A stretch of DNA of 64,000 nt from Anaerolineales bacterium (GTDB lineage: Bacteria; Chloroflexota; Anaerolineae; Anaerolineales; JABWBV01): contig JACKAX010000004.1 in assembly GCA_020634875.1 (NCBI GenBank), positions 1-64,000 of the forward strand. The letters are read 5' to 3'. A program made the position numbers and the translations under genes. The notes beneath the pieces were generated by a model that saw only the letters and a list, made by a program, of their open reading frames with translations, was not told the origin of the DNA and searched no databases. Position 1 is the first letter of the stretch; each line of letters begins with the position of its first letter. Positions 16,919-26,433 of this stretch are shown piece by piece.

Positions 16919-17773
16919 ATGGATACGTTCATCACCAATCAAATCAAGTTTCTTGACCACCTTTCGCTGCCGGTATTTTTGGCTTTTGTGTTTGTTTTAA
17001 CGATTTTTGTTGGGTGGGTGGATTTGGTTACAGGGTTTGAATTCTCGTTATCGTTTTTATATTTGATCCCAGTAATCATGATTGCCTTACGTTTGGGATT
17101 GAAGGCTGGGTTGGGAGGGGCTGTACTGGAAGCAGGGGTTTGGCTGAGTGTGGTTTTAATGGGGAAAGAGCCTTTTTCTTCGAACTATTTACCCTACTGG
17201 AATGCGATGAGCCGGGGAATTATTTTTACAGTTGTAGCGCTTTTGGTAGCAGAACTCCGCCGTTTGTTAGATTTTGAGCGAAGTTTAGCCCGTATCGATC
17301 CCTTGACTGGGGTTTTGAACCGTCGAGCTTTTTATCAGCTTGTTTTTCAAGAATTGACGCGCATCCAGCGTTACCAACATCCGGCAACCCTGTTATACAT
17401 GGATGTGGATGACTTCAAACAGATCAATGATCAATTCGGTCACCATGTAGGGGATCAGTTGCTAGAGTGTGTGGCAAAAACGATCTCAAAGAATATTCGG
17501 GCGATTGACGCGGTGGCGCGCCTGGGTGGAGATGAATTTGCGATTCTCATGCCGGAAACTGGAGAGACTGGGGCAAAGACCATTGCGCCACGTCTGTACT
17601 GGCACTTGAGAGCAGAAATGGTGCGGGCTGATTGGCCTGTAACCTTTAGTATGGGGGTAATGACGTACAATCAAGCACCCCAAGATGTTGAAGCAGCTAT
17701 TCACCAGGTTGATCAGTTAATGTATGAGGTAAAGCGTTCCTCAAAGGACGGGATTGCTTACGGAAATTTGTAG
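16919..17773 (+). CDS. Membrane-bound diguanylate cyclase (GGDEF)
   Basis: A 284-residue enzyme that makes cyclic di-GMP from two GTP. An N-terminal membrane region (about 18-115, four or more helices) precedes a GGDEF domain (about 125-283). The active motif GGDEF is at 203-207. The inhibitory site RxxD is RAID at 194-197, exactly five residues before it, so product feedback should operate. The domain starts with DPLTGVLNRRAF. ATG at 16919 was chosen over a TTG at 16883. No ribosome-binding site is seen; a weak TAAAGT lies 7 bases before the ATG. Confidence 0.92.
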   Translation: MDTFITNQIKFLDHLSLPVFLAFVFVLTIFVGWVDLVTGFEFSLSFLYLIPVIMIALRLGLKAGLGGAVLEAGVWLSVVLMGKEPFSSNYLPYWNAMSRGIIFTVVALLVAELRRLLDFERSLARIDPLTGVLNRRAFYQLVFQELTRIQRYQHPATLLYMDVDDFKQINDQFGHHVGDQLLECVAKTISKNIRAIDAVARLGGDEFAILMPETGETGAKTIAPRLYWHLRAEMVRADWPVTFSMGVMTYNQAPQDVEAAIHQVDQLMYEVKRSSKDGIAYGNL

Positions 17774-17802
17774 GTGAGGGTAAACCAACGAACTGTAAGT
17801 GA

Positions 17803-17808
17803 TAAAAT
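17803..17808 (+). promoter_or_regulatory. Extended -10 of a probable leaderless promoter
   Basis: TGA-TAAAAT (TG at 17800-17801, hexamer 17803-17808) lies 6 bases before the ATG of the penicillin-acylase family gene, with no Shine-Dalgarno. Confidence 0.5.
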
Positions 17809-17814
17809 CAGTTC

Positions 17815-20154
17815 ATGGTCAAATCTCCCCGCTTTATTTCTCGTGCCGTTTTCCTCACCCTAGCTCTTTTGCTCCTTGCTCTCGTTTCCTTTATTTTCAA
17901 TCCTCGTCCTAAGCCAAACCTAAATGCACTCCTTCCTCTCGGCGAACAGTATGATGTTCGAATTCTTCGGGATGAATGGGGTATTCCTCATGTCTTTGGG
18001 GTCACCGATGCAGATGCCGCATTTGGTCTTGCCTACGCTCATGCAGAGGACGATTTCCTCACCATTCAACAGATTACTCTGGCTGCTCGGGGTAGGCTTG
18101 CTACCGTTTATGGCCCAGATGCTGCCCCGAACGATTACATGGTTCAACTTCTTCGCATTTGGGATGTGACCAACGCAAAATACGAAACCGATCTCACCCC
18201 TGAGACCCGTGCCCTCCTTCAGGGGTACGCCGATGGCCTAAACTTTTACGCCGCCAAACATCCCGGAGAGGTCCTCCCTGGCGTTTTCCCTATGTCTGGC
18301 ATTGATCTCGCCGCTGCATCCGTTCACCGCTCTCCGCTTTTCTTTGGCCTGGATGATGTGCTAGGCGATTTATTCAAAGATACGCGGCAGAGTGAAATAT
18401 CGCCGAGGCCAGAAGGGGTGTCAACTCCATCAGATGTTTGGCAAGTTGCCGGAACCTCTGCGAAGCCCATAGGACGCAGCGGGACTTCAGAGGCTGTATG
18501 GGAATTTGGAATTCCCTTCATGATTTCCCAGTTCCTCGCAGTTTCCACAAATACCAACGAACTTCCTCCCCTTTTGAAACTTGCCCGTACCCCAGCCGAT
18601 CTTGAAATCCCCGGCTCCAACGTCTTCGCCGCAGGCCCGGTTCTTACCTCAGATGGAAGCACGTTTCTTGCTGTTAACTCGCACCAACCCTGGGAAGGCC
18701 CTGTTGCGTGGTACGAAGCCCACGTTCATAGTGAAGAGGGATGGGATATGACCGGCGGACTTTTTCCCGGTGCACCTGTCATTATCTTGGGACACAACCG
18801 CGACTTGGGATGGGGGTTCACGGTTAACCACCCCGACCTGGTGGATGTGTATGTTCTAGATATCAACCCAGATAATCCCGATCAGTACAGATTTGACGGC
18901 GAATGGCTGGAGCTTGAAGTCCGGGAATCTCCCCTTTACGTCAAACTAATGGGCAACCTCGTTTGGCCTGTTCAGCAGGAATTTCTTTGGTCAGTGTATG
19001 GTCCAGTTATCCGTCGTGATCACGGCACCTACGCCATTCGATACGCCGGATACGGGCGCGTGGACATCTTCCAACAACTTTATCAGATGAACAAAGCCAC
19101 AAACTTTAATGAATGGCGCACTGCGCTTGCGAATGGCGGCCTCCCCATGTTTAATGTTGGGTATGCAGACAAAGCGGGCAACGTGTACTATGTCTATAAC
19201 GGTATGTTGCCTGTTCGGGAGGACGGTTGGGATTGGTCACTATATCTGCCCGGTGATACCTCTGCGAACCTGTGGACGGCAACCTTGCCTTTTGACCAAC
19301 TTCCACAGGTACTTAATCCCCCGTCTGGGTTCGTCTTCAACGCGAACAGTACCCCCTTCCAAACCACTACGGGGACCGGGAACCCCGATCCAGGCGCGTA
19401 TCCTGTCTCTTTCGGCATCGAAACCCGCATGACCAACCGCGCGCTTCGTGGGCTGGAATTGTTTGGAATTGCCCAAAATCTGACCCTCGATCAATTCATC
19501 CAGATTAAATGGGATATGCAGTACTCCATCCAATCGGATGTGGCACGCTACCGCGACCAACTTCTCACCGCCGACGTAGGGGACGATCCCAACGCGCGCG
19601 CGGGGTTGGATATTCTCCGCGAATGGGATCTCTCCACCGCACCGAATCGTGCAGGAGCCTCGTTGATGATGTTGACGTTAAACAACCTCAATCAACGTGT
19701 TCCTGCCCTAAACGTTTCCGCTCTCGTTGGCGTGGAAGTGCCTGTGGAAGTATTGGCGCAAAGCTATTTGCAAGCTGTAGACACGCTTGTCTCTAATTTT
19801 GGCAGCGTAAATGTACCCTGGGAGAATGTCAACCGCCTCGTTCGGGGCGATGTTAACTTCGGTGTGGGGGGTGGGCCTGACATTATCCACGCGGTGTATG
19901 GAGAATTGCTAGTAAATGGAACATTTCGTGGCGTTGCGGGTGATGGGGTGATCGTTATTGCCGCGTGGGACCCAGCGGGAAATATCACCGCGTACAGCCT
20001 CCATCAATATGGTAGTGCGACCGACGATCCCGCGTCCTCTCATTATGCCGATCAAGCTCCATTGTTTGTCACCCGTGTACTTCGTCCAGAGTGGTTTTCT
20101 GAGGTTGATATTCGTTCACACTTAGCACATGAATATCGGCCAGGGGATGAGTAA
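17815..20154 (+). CDS. Penicillin acylase family Ntn-hydrolase, membrane anchored
   Basis: A 779-residue amidohydrolase of the penicillin G / AHL acylase family. A membrane helix (about 9-28) exports or anchors it. The alpha part (about 45-240) starts with YDVRILRDEWGIPHVFGVTD. The autocatalytic cut should lie before Ser268, in IPGSNVFAAGP. That Ser becomes the N-terminal nucleophile of the beta chain, and NSHQPW follows about 20 residues later as in the family. Substrates include beta-lactams, aculeacin and acyl-homoserine lactones; which applies here cannot be told. The gene has its own leaderless-type promoter and no operon partners. Confidence 0.9.
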   Translation: MVKSPRFISRAVFLTLALLLLALVSFIFNPRPKPNLNALLPLGEQYDVRILRDEWGIPHVFGVTDADAAFGLAYAHAEDDFLTIQQITLAARGRLATVYGPDAAPNDYMVQLLRIWDVTNAKYETDLTPETRALLQGYADGLNFYAAKHPGEVLPGVFPMSGIDLAAASVHRSPLFFGLDDVLGDLFKDTRQSEISPRPEGVSTPSDVWQVAGTSAKPIGRSGTSEAVWEFGIPFMISQFLAVSTNTNELPPLLKLARTPADLEIPGSNVFAAGPVLTSDGSTFLAVNSHQPWEGPVAWYEAHVHSEEGWDMTGGLFPGAPVIILGHNRDLGWGFTVNHPDLVDVYVLDINPDNPDQYRFDGEWLELEVRESPLYVKLMGNLVWPVQQEFLWSVYGPVIRRDHGTYAIRYAGYGRVDIFQQLYQMNKATNFNEWRTALANGGLPMFNVGYADKAGNVYYVYNGMLPVREDGWDWSLYLPGDTSANLWTATLPFDQLPQVLNPPSGFVFNANSTPFQTTTGTGNPDPGAYPVSFGIETRMTNRALRGLELFGIAQNLTLDQFIQIKWDMQYSIQSDVARYRDQLLTADVGDDPNARAGLDILREWDLSTAPNRAGASLMMLTLNNLNQRVPALNVSALVGVEVPVEVLAQSYLQAVDTLVSNFGSVNVPWENVNRLVRGDVNFGVGGGPDIIHAVYGELLVNGTFRGVAGDGVIVIAAWDPAGNITAYSLHQYGSATDDPASSHYADQAPLFVTRVLRPEWFSEVDIRSHLAHEYRPGDE

Positions 20155-20266
20155 AAGGATTGGAAGCCAAAGTACTTATCCCCTATTGTCGGATAAAGGG
20201 AATGTTAGGATACTTACGCGTGGTCTGTCATAGCTTGTGTGTCTTTATCATGACGCACGCTTGGAT

Positions 20267-20272
20267 TACAAT
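20267..20272 (+). promoter_or_regulatory. -10 box of a probable leaderless promoter
   Basis: TACAAT lies 5 bases before the ATG of the first glycosyltransferase, and no Shine-Dalgarno is present. It would drive the start of the glycan block. Confidence 0.45.
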
Positions 20273-20277
20273 TCGTT

Positions 20278-21210
20278 ATGAGTGACCAGATACCTAAAGT
20301 TAGCATCGGTTTGCCAGTTTATAATGGTGAAAAATACCTGGAGCAGGCCCTCCAATCTATTCTAGCCCAGACATTTACTGATTTTGAGCTGATCCTATCC
20401 GATAACGCCTCAACTGACCGGACTGCGGAAATCTGCGAGCGGTACGCCGCCCAAGATTCCCGCATTCGCTACAACCGGAATGATAAAAATATTGGGGGCG
20501 CAAACAACGAAAATTTGACATTTACCCTTTCCCGCGCACCTTATTTCCGCCTATCTGCCGATGATGATTATCTAGAACCTGAATGGTTGGCGAGAGCCGT
20601 GGAAATATTGGATGCAAACCCGGACGTAGTTTTGGCATATTCGAGGGCTTATCGTGTAGATGCAGAAGGAAAAAATATCGGTGTATTAAATCGGTTGTTA
20701 GGAACTTCGGATAAACCACACGAACGCTTCCGGAATCTTTATACTTGGGAGCACAATTGTGAACCCACGTATGGCCTCATTCGCAGGGAGGTAATGCGGA
20801 AGACAGATTTACAAATGAATTATACGGACTCCGACCGCACCTTTTTATGCGAGTTGGCCTTGAACGGGAAATTTTATCAAATCCCTGAATTTCTCTTTTC
20901 TAAACGTTATCACGCGGGCATGTCCACACAGATTTTCCCGGATTATCGGGAAAGAATGGTCTGGTTTGACCCGGATTTTAAAACTAAAGGGAAAGTTGCA
21001 ATGCCGCATTGGCAACAATTTTTCCACTTTTTGCGGATCATTCGCCGAGCACCTATCTCATTGCTAGAGAAGATACGATGTTACTTACATATGGTGTATT
21101 GGATATTTCTTTATCAACGTTGGCGGATGTTAGGGCGTGATTTGCTTAATGCTATGATTTTTCTTACTCGTAAAATTTTCCAAGAGAATTGGTTAACGAA
21201 CCGTCCCTGA
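20278..21210 (+). CDS. Family 2 glycosyltransferase
   Basis: A 310-residue GT-A fold enzyme that transfers a sugar from a nucleotide donor. The N-terminal domain has VSIGLPVYNGEKYLEQALQS and DNASTDRT, with the metal-binding acidic cluster SADDDYLEPEW near residue 95. There is no membrane segment in the catalytic part; a hydrophobic and basic C-terminus may sit on the membrane. It is closely similar to the product of 24223-25158, sharing YNGE, DNASTD, NIGGANNENL, NYTDSDRT and LCELAL, so the two are recent paralogs. First gene of the glycan block. Confidence 0.93.
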   Translation: MSDQIPKVSIGLPVYNGEKYLEQALQSILAQTFTDFELILSDNASTDRTAEICERYAAQDSRIRYNRNDKNIGGANNENLTFTLSRAPYFRLSADDDYLEPEWLARAVEILDANPDVVLAYSRAYRVDAEGKNIGVLNRLLGTSDKPHERFRNLYTWEHNCEPTYGLIRREVMRKTDLQMNYTDSDRTFLCELALNGKFYQIPEFLFSKRYHAGMSTQIFPDYRERMVWFDPDFKTKGKVAMPHWQQFFHFLRIIRRAPISLLEKIRCYLHMVYWIFLYQRWRMLGRDLLNAMIFLTRKIFQENWLTNRP

Positions 21211-21255
21211 AGTTTTCAGGATGGCAAAACCCCAAACATTATTTATTTTTATTCC

Positions 21256-22500
21256 ATGAATTCTAACGTTCTCACTCCCTCCTGTCGTTTTTGCGGTACG
21301 CCGCTGTCTGTCACGGTTGTTGATTTGGGCATGTCGCCTTTGTGCGAAAGTTTCCTGTCTGCCGACCAAATCAACCAAATGGAACCGTTTTTTCCGTTGC
21401 ATGTGTACGTATGTAAAAAATGTTACCTTGTCCAACTAGAAGAATACGTTTCCCCCGAACATATCTTCACCGAGTATGCGTATTTTTCCTCGTACTCTAC
21501 CGCCTGGCTCAAACATGCGAGCGATTACACCGATTTGATGACCGAACGCTTTGGTCTGAACAAAGACAGTTTTGTGGTCGAACTCGCCAGTAATGACGGG
21601 TATTTGCTCCAGTACTTTGTTCAGAAAAATATTCCCGTTTTGGGCATCGAACCGGCCAAAAATGTAGCGAAAGTTGCGGTGGAAAAAGGTGTGCCAAGTC
21701 TCACTGAATTTTTCGGCGTAGAACTTGCTAAACAGCTTGCCGCTGAAGGTAAACATGCCGATCTTATCCTGGGCAACAACGTTCTCGCACAAGTTCCTGA
21801 CCTCAACGACTTTGTGGGCGGGATCAAAATTCTGCTCAAATCTGGCGGCGTTGTCACCATCGAATTTCCTCATCTCCAACGCCTCATCGAAGAGAACCAA
21901 TTCGACACCATCTACCATGAACATTTCTCCTATTTCAGCTTCATCACCGCCGAGAAAATCTTTGAAGCACACGGCATGACCCTCTTCGATGTGGAAGAAC
22001 TCTGGACCCACGGCGGCTCCCTCCGCATCTATGGTCGGCACACGGAAGATGAAAGCAAGCCCGTCACAGATCGCGCCAAAGAACTTCACAACCGAGAAAT
22101 AGCCCTCGGTTTTGGAACAATGGATTACTATCGCCAATTTGACGAAAAAGTGAAGGAGACCAAGCGCAAAATCCTGGAATTTCTGATCGAAGCTCGCCGC
22201 GCGGGCAAATCCATTGCGGGTTACGGCGCACCCGGCAAAGGGAACACCCTACTCAATTATTGCGGTATCCGCACCGACTTCCTCGATTACACCTGCGACC
22301 GCAACCCCTACAAGCATGGCCGTTTCCTCCCCGGCACCCACATTCCTATCTTCCCCCCCGAAAAAATCGCCGAAACCAAACCCGATTACATTTTCATCCT
22401 CCCCTGGAACCTGAAAAATGAAATTATGAACCAGCTTGTTTATGTGCGCGAATGGGGCGGCAAGTTTGTGGTGCCGATCCCGGAAGTGCAGGTGTACTAG
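21256..22500 (+). CDS. Sugar C-methyltransferase (SAM dependent, Zn-finger N-terminus)
   Basis: A 414-residue three-domain methyltransferase like those that add a C-methyl branch to NDP-4-keto-sugars (TylCIII/TcaB9 type). Residues Cys10, Cys13, Cys53 and Cys56 form the N-terminal zinc site. The central SAM domain has VVELASNDGYLLQYF near 97. The C-terminal domain has the GYGAPGKGNTLLNY motif near 322 and ends in a nucleotide-binding fold with FILPWNLKNEI. It sits in front of an RfbC-like epimerase, as in branched-sugar pathways. No Shine-Dalgarno is evident. The sugar product is unknown. Confidence 0.9.
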   Translation: MNSNVLTPSCRFCGTPLSVTVVDLGMSPLCESFLSADQINQMEPFFPLHVYVCKKCYLVQLEEYVSPEHIFTEYAYFSSYSTAWLKHASDYTDLMTERFGLNKDSFVVELASNDGYLLQYFVQKNIPVLGIEPAKNVAKVAVEKGVPSLTEFFGVELAKQLAAEGKHADLILGNNVLAQVPDLNDFVGGIKILLKSGGVVTIEFPHLQRLIEENQFDTIYHEHFSYFSFITAEKIFEAHGMTLFDVEELWTHGGSLRIYGRHTEDESKPVTDRAKELHNREIALGFGTMDYYRQFDEKVKETKRKILEFLIEARRAGKSIAGYGAPGKGNTLLNYCGIRTDFLDYTCDRNPYKHGRFLPGTHIPIFPPEKIAETKPDYIFILPWNLKNEIMNQLVYVREWGGKFVVPIPEVQVY

Positions 22501-22596
22501 CATGTATTTCGTGTTTTGTACTGCAGGGATGAAAAATTTTTCTAAATAAGCGGTATAAAATGCGGAATATACTCTCATAACTAATCATTCTGCATT

Positions 22597-23154
22597 ATGC
22601 TCTTCACCTCCATTACCCTCCCTGGAGCTTATCTCGTTGACCTGAGAAGGCTCGAAGACGAACGCGGCTTCTTTGCCCGTAGTTGGTGTGCCCACGAGGC
22701 AATTGAAGTGGGCATTGACCCCAACATCGTCCAATGTAATGTCTCTTTCAACAAAACAAAGGGAACATTGCGCGGGATGCACCTCCAAATTCCCCCCTTT
22801 GCCGAAAGTAAACTTGTCCGGGTTACACGAGGCGCGATTTATGACGTGATCATTGACCTGCGCCCGGCTTCGTCCACCTTCAAGCAGTGGTTTGGTGTAG
22901 AACTTACCGCCGACAATCGCCGCGCGCTCTTTGTTCCGAAGGGATTTGCCCACGGATTTCAGATACTCGAAGATAGCACCGAGATTTTCTACCAGATGTC
23001 TGAGTATTATTCACCGGAGCATGCTCGTGGGGTCCGGTGGGATGATCCTGCTTTCGGGATTCAATGGCCGCTTGAAGCGACAGAAATTTCCCCTAAAGAT
23101 CGAGTTTTACCGGATTTTGATCCTTTGGAATTTGCTTCCTTATCTGAAATATGA
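22597..23154 (+). CDS. dTDP-4-dehydrorhamnose 3,5-epimerase family protein (RfbC-like)
   Basis: A 185-residue cupin-fold sugar epimerase. The catalytic base His62 is in RGMHLQIPP, and the later YYSPEHARGVRWDDPAFG segment matches the family. Members invert C3 and/or C5 of dTDP- or CDP-4-keto sugars. There are no rmlA, rmlB or rmlD genes in the window, so this is probably not simple rhamnose synthesis. Next to a C-methyltransferase it more likely acts on a modified deoxysugar, possibly linked to CDP given the RfbF-like gene at 29107. Confidence 0.9.
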   Translation: MLFTSITLPGAYLVDLRRLEDERGFFARSWCAHEAIEVGIDPNIVQCNVSFNKTKGTLRGMHLQIPPFAESKLVRVTRGAIYDVIIDLRPASSTFKQWFGVELTADNRRALFVPKGFAHGFQILEDSTEIFYQMSEYYSPEHARGVRWDDPAFGIQWPLEATEISPKDRVLPDFDPLEFASLSEI

Positions 23155-23202
23155 AGATACAGAAAGTTGAACAAGTATTCCTTTGGTAATTTTATGGTTT
23201 TG

Positions 23203-23231
23203 TTGTGGATGTCATTTGACCTTTTTATTAT
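23203..23231 (+). promoter_or_regulatory. Probable sigma-70 type promoter
   Basis: TTGTGG (23203-23208), a 17-base spacer and TATTAT (23226-23231) lie 33 bases before the ATG of the glycosyltransferase at 23265, which has a purine-rich ribosome-binding site. It could start a second transcript through 30558. Confidence 0.5.
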
Positions 23232-23264
23232 TTAAGGCTGGAGTTTTACAAAAAGGAAAAATTC

Positions 23265-24212
23265 ATGATTGATTCAAGTAGCCCCCCAAAAAAAGACGAC
23301 AATTCGCAGCCAAAAATTTCTGTAGTTGTTTGTACTAGGAATCGAGGTGGACTTGTTGTCCAAGGCCTGGAGACGATCTTCGCAAACCATTATTCTCAAT
23401 ATGAAGTCATTCTTGTGGATCAAAGCACAAATGACGAAACGGAAAAAGCTGTTGTCCCGTTTCAAAAATATGCAAATTTTCGGTACATTCATTCGGATAC
23501 TGTAGGTACAGGGCGTTCTCGGAATATCGGACTGTTTAATGCCGAAGGAGAAATTGTTGCGTATACAGATGACGATTGTGATGTGCCTTCGAATTGGCTC
23601 GAAAAGACAGCTTTTGTCTTTAATGAACAACCCAAGGTAGCCCTAGTCTATTTTGATGTTCAGCCTGGTCCTCATGATACCAAGGCGGGTTATGTGCCTT
23701 GTTATATCGTCAAAAAGAACCGGCTATTACGACGTATGCGTGACTCGTTTGCGGGGTATGGTCTAGGGGCTGGTATGGCGATCCGGCGTGAGACATTTAT
23801 AGCAATCGGGGGGTTTGATAATAATTTGGGGCCAGGTTCCATTTTCCGTTCCGGCGAAGATCGGGATATTGCGATTCGCGCTTTGTTAGCGGGGTGGTGG
23901 GTATACGATACCAATATTATTTCAATAGTTCACTATGGTTTTCGTTCTTGGAGCGAAGGGAAGGCGCACACAAAACGGGACTGGTTTAGCCTGGGGGCGA
24001 CCTATATAAAACCGCTGAAATGCGGTCACTGGAACACTTTGATCGTATTCTTTTCCGGTCCGATCCTCAAAGGATTGTTTGAACCACTAATAAACATCTT
24101 CCAACTCAAAAAACCAAGAGGGTTTCGGCGATGGATTTATTATCTTCAAGGCGCTCTTGCGGGTTTGAGAACTCCTATTGACTGTAAAACGATACTTTAT
24201 AAGTTAGATTGA
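23265..24212 (+). CDS. Family 2 glycosyltransferase
   Basis: A 315-residue GT-A glycosyltransferase. The N-terminus has ISVVVCTRNRGGLVVQGLE, then DQSTNDET. The acidic motif is YTDDDCDVPSNWLEK near residue 104 and a second acceptor loop has RSGEDRDIAIRAL near 204. There is a possible amphipathic or membrane-associated stretch near the C-terminus (TLIVFFSGPILKGLFEP). It differs clearly from its two GT2 neighbours. AAAAGGAAAA precedes the start. The next gene follows after 10 bases. Confidence 0.92.
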   Translation: MIDSSSPPKKDDNSQPKISVVVCTRNRGGLVVQGLETIFANHYSQYEVILVDQSTNDETEKAVVPFQKYANFRYIHSDTVGTGRSRNIGLFNAEGEIVAYTDDDCDVPSNWLEKTAFVFNEQPKVALVYFDVQPGPHDTKAGYVPCYIVKKNRLLRRMRDSFAGYGLGAGMAIRRETFIAIGGFDNNLGPGSIFRSGEDRDIAIRALLAGWWVYDTNIISIVHYGFRSWSEGKAHTKRDWFSLGATYIKPLKCGHWNTLIVFFSGPILKGLFEPLINIFQLKKPRGFRRWIYYLQGALAGLRTPIDCKTILYKLD

Positions 24213-24222
24213 GGGTCTATTT

Positions 24223-25158
24223 ATGGAAGAAAATCATTCACCCATTCCACGAGTCAGTATTGGTTTAGCCGTCTATAATGGTGAACGGTATCTCCGTGAA
24301 GCCATCGACTCTATCCTGGCGCAAACATTTACGGATTTTGAACTTGTCATTTCAGATAATGCTTCTACCGATAAAACCGAAGAAATTTGCCGGGATTACG
24401 CGGCAAAAGACTCCCGCATCCGTTACTCGCGAAATCCAGAAAATATCGGCGGGGCGAATAACGAAAACCTGGTTTTCAAATTGTCTCGCGGTGAGTATTT
24501 CCGGTTAGCAGCTCACGATGATGTACTTGCGCCGCGGTTGCTTGAAAAATGTGTAGAAGTCCTTGAGCGTGACCCATCTGTTGTTTTATGCGTTTCTATG
24601 ATTGATGACATTGATGAGAACGGGAAATATTTGAAGACCACCTCTCCTGATCGAGGCATTTCAGATAAATTGGTGGAGCGATTTAGCAAACTGTCCCGGC
24701 GCGGACATTCCTGCGAAGAGACCTATGGTTTGATGCGTTCTGATATTTACCGCAAAACGCGCTTGCAACTCAATTACACGGATTCGGATCGAACACTTTT
24801 GTGTGAACTAGCGCTTTATGGAAGATTTCACATGATCCCCGAAGTACTTTTTTACAAGCGGTACCATCCGGGAAATTATTACCTGGATTGGCGCAGCCGT
24901 ATGGTGTGGTTTACCCCTTCCAACATGGGTAAAATCGTTTTCCCCAACTGGATGCAATTTAAAGATTATTTAGATACGGTTGGTAGAGTACCCTTAAACA
25001 CAAAGGATAAACTGCTTTGTTATGGTGTTATTTGGGGGCCTTGGTTATTCCGTAGCGCAAAGTGGTTGTTAAAAGACCTCCTTGTCGCGGGATACATGGC
25101 CTTGCATTCTCAAAAATGGCGCCAACAACGTTATCAGAAAACAATGAATTGGGAATAA
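24223..25158 (+). CDS. Family 2 glycosyltransferase (paralog of 20278-21210)
   Basis: A 311-residue GT-A enzyme with VSIGLAVYNGERYLREAIDS, DNASTDKT and the metal-site region AAHDDVLAPRLL. It shares long identical runs and the same length with the product of 20278-21210, but where that protein has ADDDY this one has AHDDV, a change in the acidic motif that still leaves two Asp. The pair probably adds similar sugars to different acceptors. It is tightly linked to both neighbours (10 and 21 bases). Confidence 0.92.
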   Translation: MEENHSPIPRVSIGLAVYNGERYLREAIDSILAQTFTDFELVISDNASTDKTEEICRDYAAKDSRIRYSRNPENIGGANNENLVFKLSRGEYFRLAAHDDVLAPRLLEKCVEVLERDPSVVLCVSMIDDIDENGKYLKTTSPDRGISDKLVERFSKLSRRGHSCEETYGLMRSDIYRKTRLQLNYTDSDRTLLCELALYGRFHMIPEVLFYKRYHPGNYYLDWRSRMVWFTPSNMGKIVFPNWMQFKDYLDTVGRVPLNTKDKLLCYGVIWGPWLFRSAKWLLKDLLVAGYMALHSQKWRQQRYQKTMNWE

Positions 25159-25179
25159 GTATTACTGAGGATCACTTGG

Positions 25180-26433
25180 ATGCAAACAATGAAGCCTAAA
25201 AAAGTTGGTGTATTAGGGCCATTTGGGTGGGGGAATTTGGGGGACGCGGCCATCCAGCAAGCGATGATCGAACATATTCGTCAGCATTTTCCTGGTGTGC
25301 AAATTTATGGATTTTCACTCAATCCGGTAGATACGGAGGCCCGTCATGGTATTCCAAGTTTCCCGATTAGCCGATGGGGCGAACAAGGCATTGAAGATGC
25401 CAATCGGCTCGTCCAGTGGTTGGTTCGGCATACGCCTTCGAAAATTGGGAAGTGGATTCAGCGCATTCCCTACGAGTTTGGTCTTTATCGGCAAGCCTAC
25501 CACAACTTAAAAGGTTTCGATGCTTTGTTTATCTCCGGGGGCGGACAATTAGATGATTATTGGGGGGGGGCTTGGAGCCATCCATACACGCTTATGAAGT
25601 TTACATCTTTGGCGCGGATACGCGGGGCAAAAGTGTTTTTTGTGAGCGTAGGGGCTGGCCCACTGGATACGCGTTTGGGCCGCTTGTTCGACCGCCTCGC
25701 CCTCACTTTTGCAAATTATCGCTCCTACCGGGATGAAAAATCGAAGAATTATATAGCTAACGTTGTCGGTTTCCGAAAAGATGACCCGGTTTATCCTGAT
25801 TTGGCCTTTAGTTTGTTGGGACTCGATCTGCTCCTGTCGCAGAAAGAGCAACAAACCGAAAAGATCATCGGCATTAACCCGATGTCATATTTTGACCCAC
25901 GGATTTGGCCTGAAAAGGATCAAGACGTTTACATGAACTATTTAGGAAAATTGGCAGAATTCATCCTCTGGCTGATTCCCCAAGGGTATAAAATCCTTTT
26001 ATTTCCTGGCGAAGCAATTCACGATACTCAGGCTGGCAAAGATTTACTTGCCATTCTTGCCAAATCTGCCCCGAATTATCCTGCCTCACACGTGATCCTT
26101 CCCCAGATTGAATCCGTTGAAGAACTCCTGGCACACCTGGCGGCAGTTCAAATGGTTGTTGCTTCGCGCTTCCACAGTGTTTTGCTGTCCAAACTCTTGC
26201 ACAAACCCATTGTCGCGCTATCCTATCACCCGAAAGTGGATGCCCTTATGACCGATACGGGACAAACCGAATACTGCCTGCAAATTCACGATTTTGAAGT
26301 AAACATCCTGAAAGAACGTTTTTCAGCCCTTGCCGCGGTGCAGGACCTCGCAAGCCAACAAATTTCCTCCCGTGTCCAACAATACCGCACCGCTCTTGAT
26401 GAACAATATGACCACATTTTCAGAAGCATTTAA
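25180..26433 (+). CDS. Polysaccharide pyruvyl transferase family protein
   Basis: A 417-residue protein of the PS_pyruv_trans family (WcaK/CsaB-like), which adds pyruvate ketals to sugars of surface polymers using phosphoenolpyruvate. It starts with GVLGPFGWGNLGDAAIQQAM, the typical GNxGD motif. The middle has DALFISGGGQLDDYWGG and the C-terminal domain has QMVVASRFHSVLLSKLLHKP, which also fits. It lies in the glycan block and its 3' end overlaps the next gene by about 26 bases if that gene starts at 26408. Confidence 0.9.
   Translation: MQTMKPKKVGVLGPFGWGNLGDAAIQQAMIEHIRQHFPGVQIYGFSLNPVDTEARHGIPSFPISRWGEQGIEDANRLVQWLVRHTPSKIGKWIQRIPYEFGLYRQAYHNLKGFDALFISGGGQLDDYWGGAWSHPYTLMKFTSLARIRGAKVFFVSVGAGPLDTRLGRLFDRLALTFANYRSYRDEKSKNYIANVVGFRKDDPVYPDLAFSLLGLDLLLSQKEQQTEKIIGINPMSYFDPRIWPEKDQDVYMNYLGKLAEFILWLIPQGYKILLFPGEAIHDTQAGKDLLAILAKSAPNYPASHVILPQIESVEELLAHLAAVQMVVASRFHSVLLSKLLHKPIVALSYHPKVDALMTDTGQTEYCLQIHDFEVNILKERFSALAAVQDLASQQISSRVQQYRTALDEQYDHIFRSI

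Noticed and set aside
21256..23154. dTDP-rhamnose pathway
   Set aside because: Only an RfbC-like epimerase is found; RmlA, RmlB and RmlD are absent and the nucleotidyltransferase looks CTP-type.
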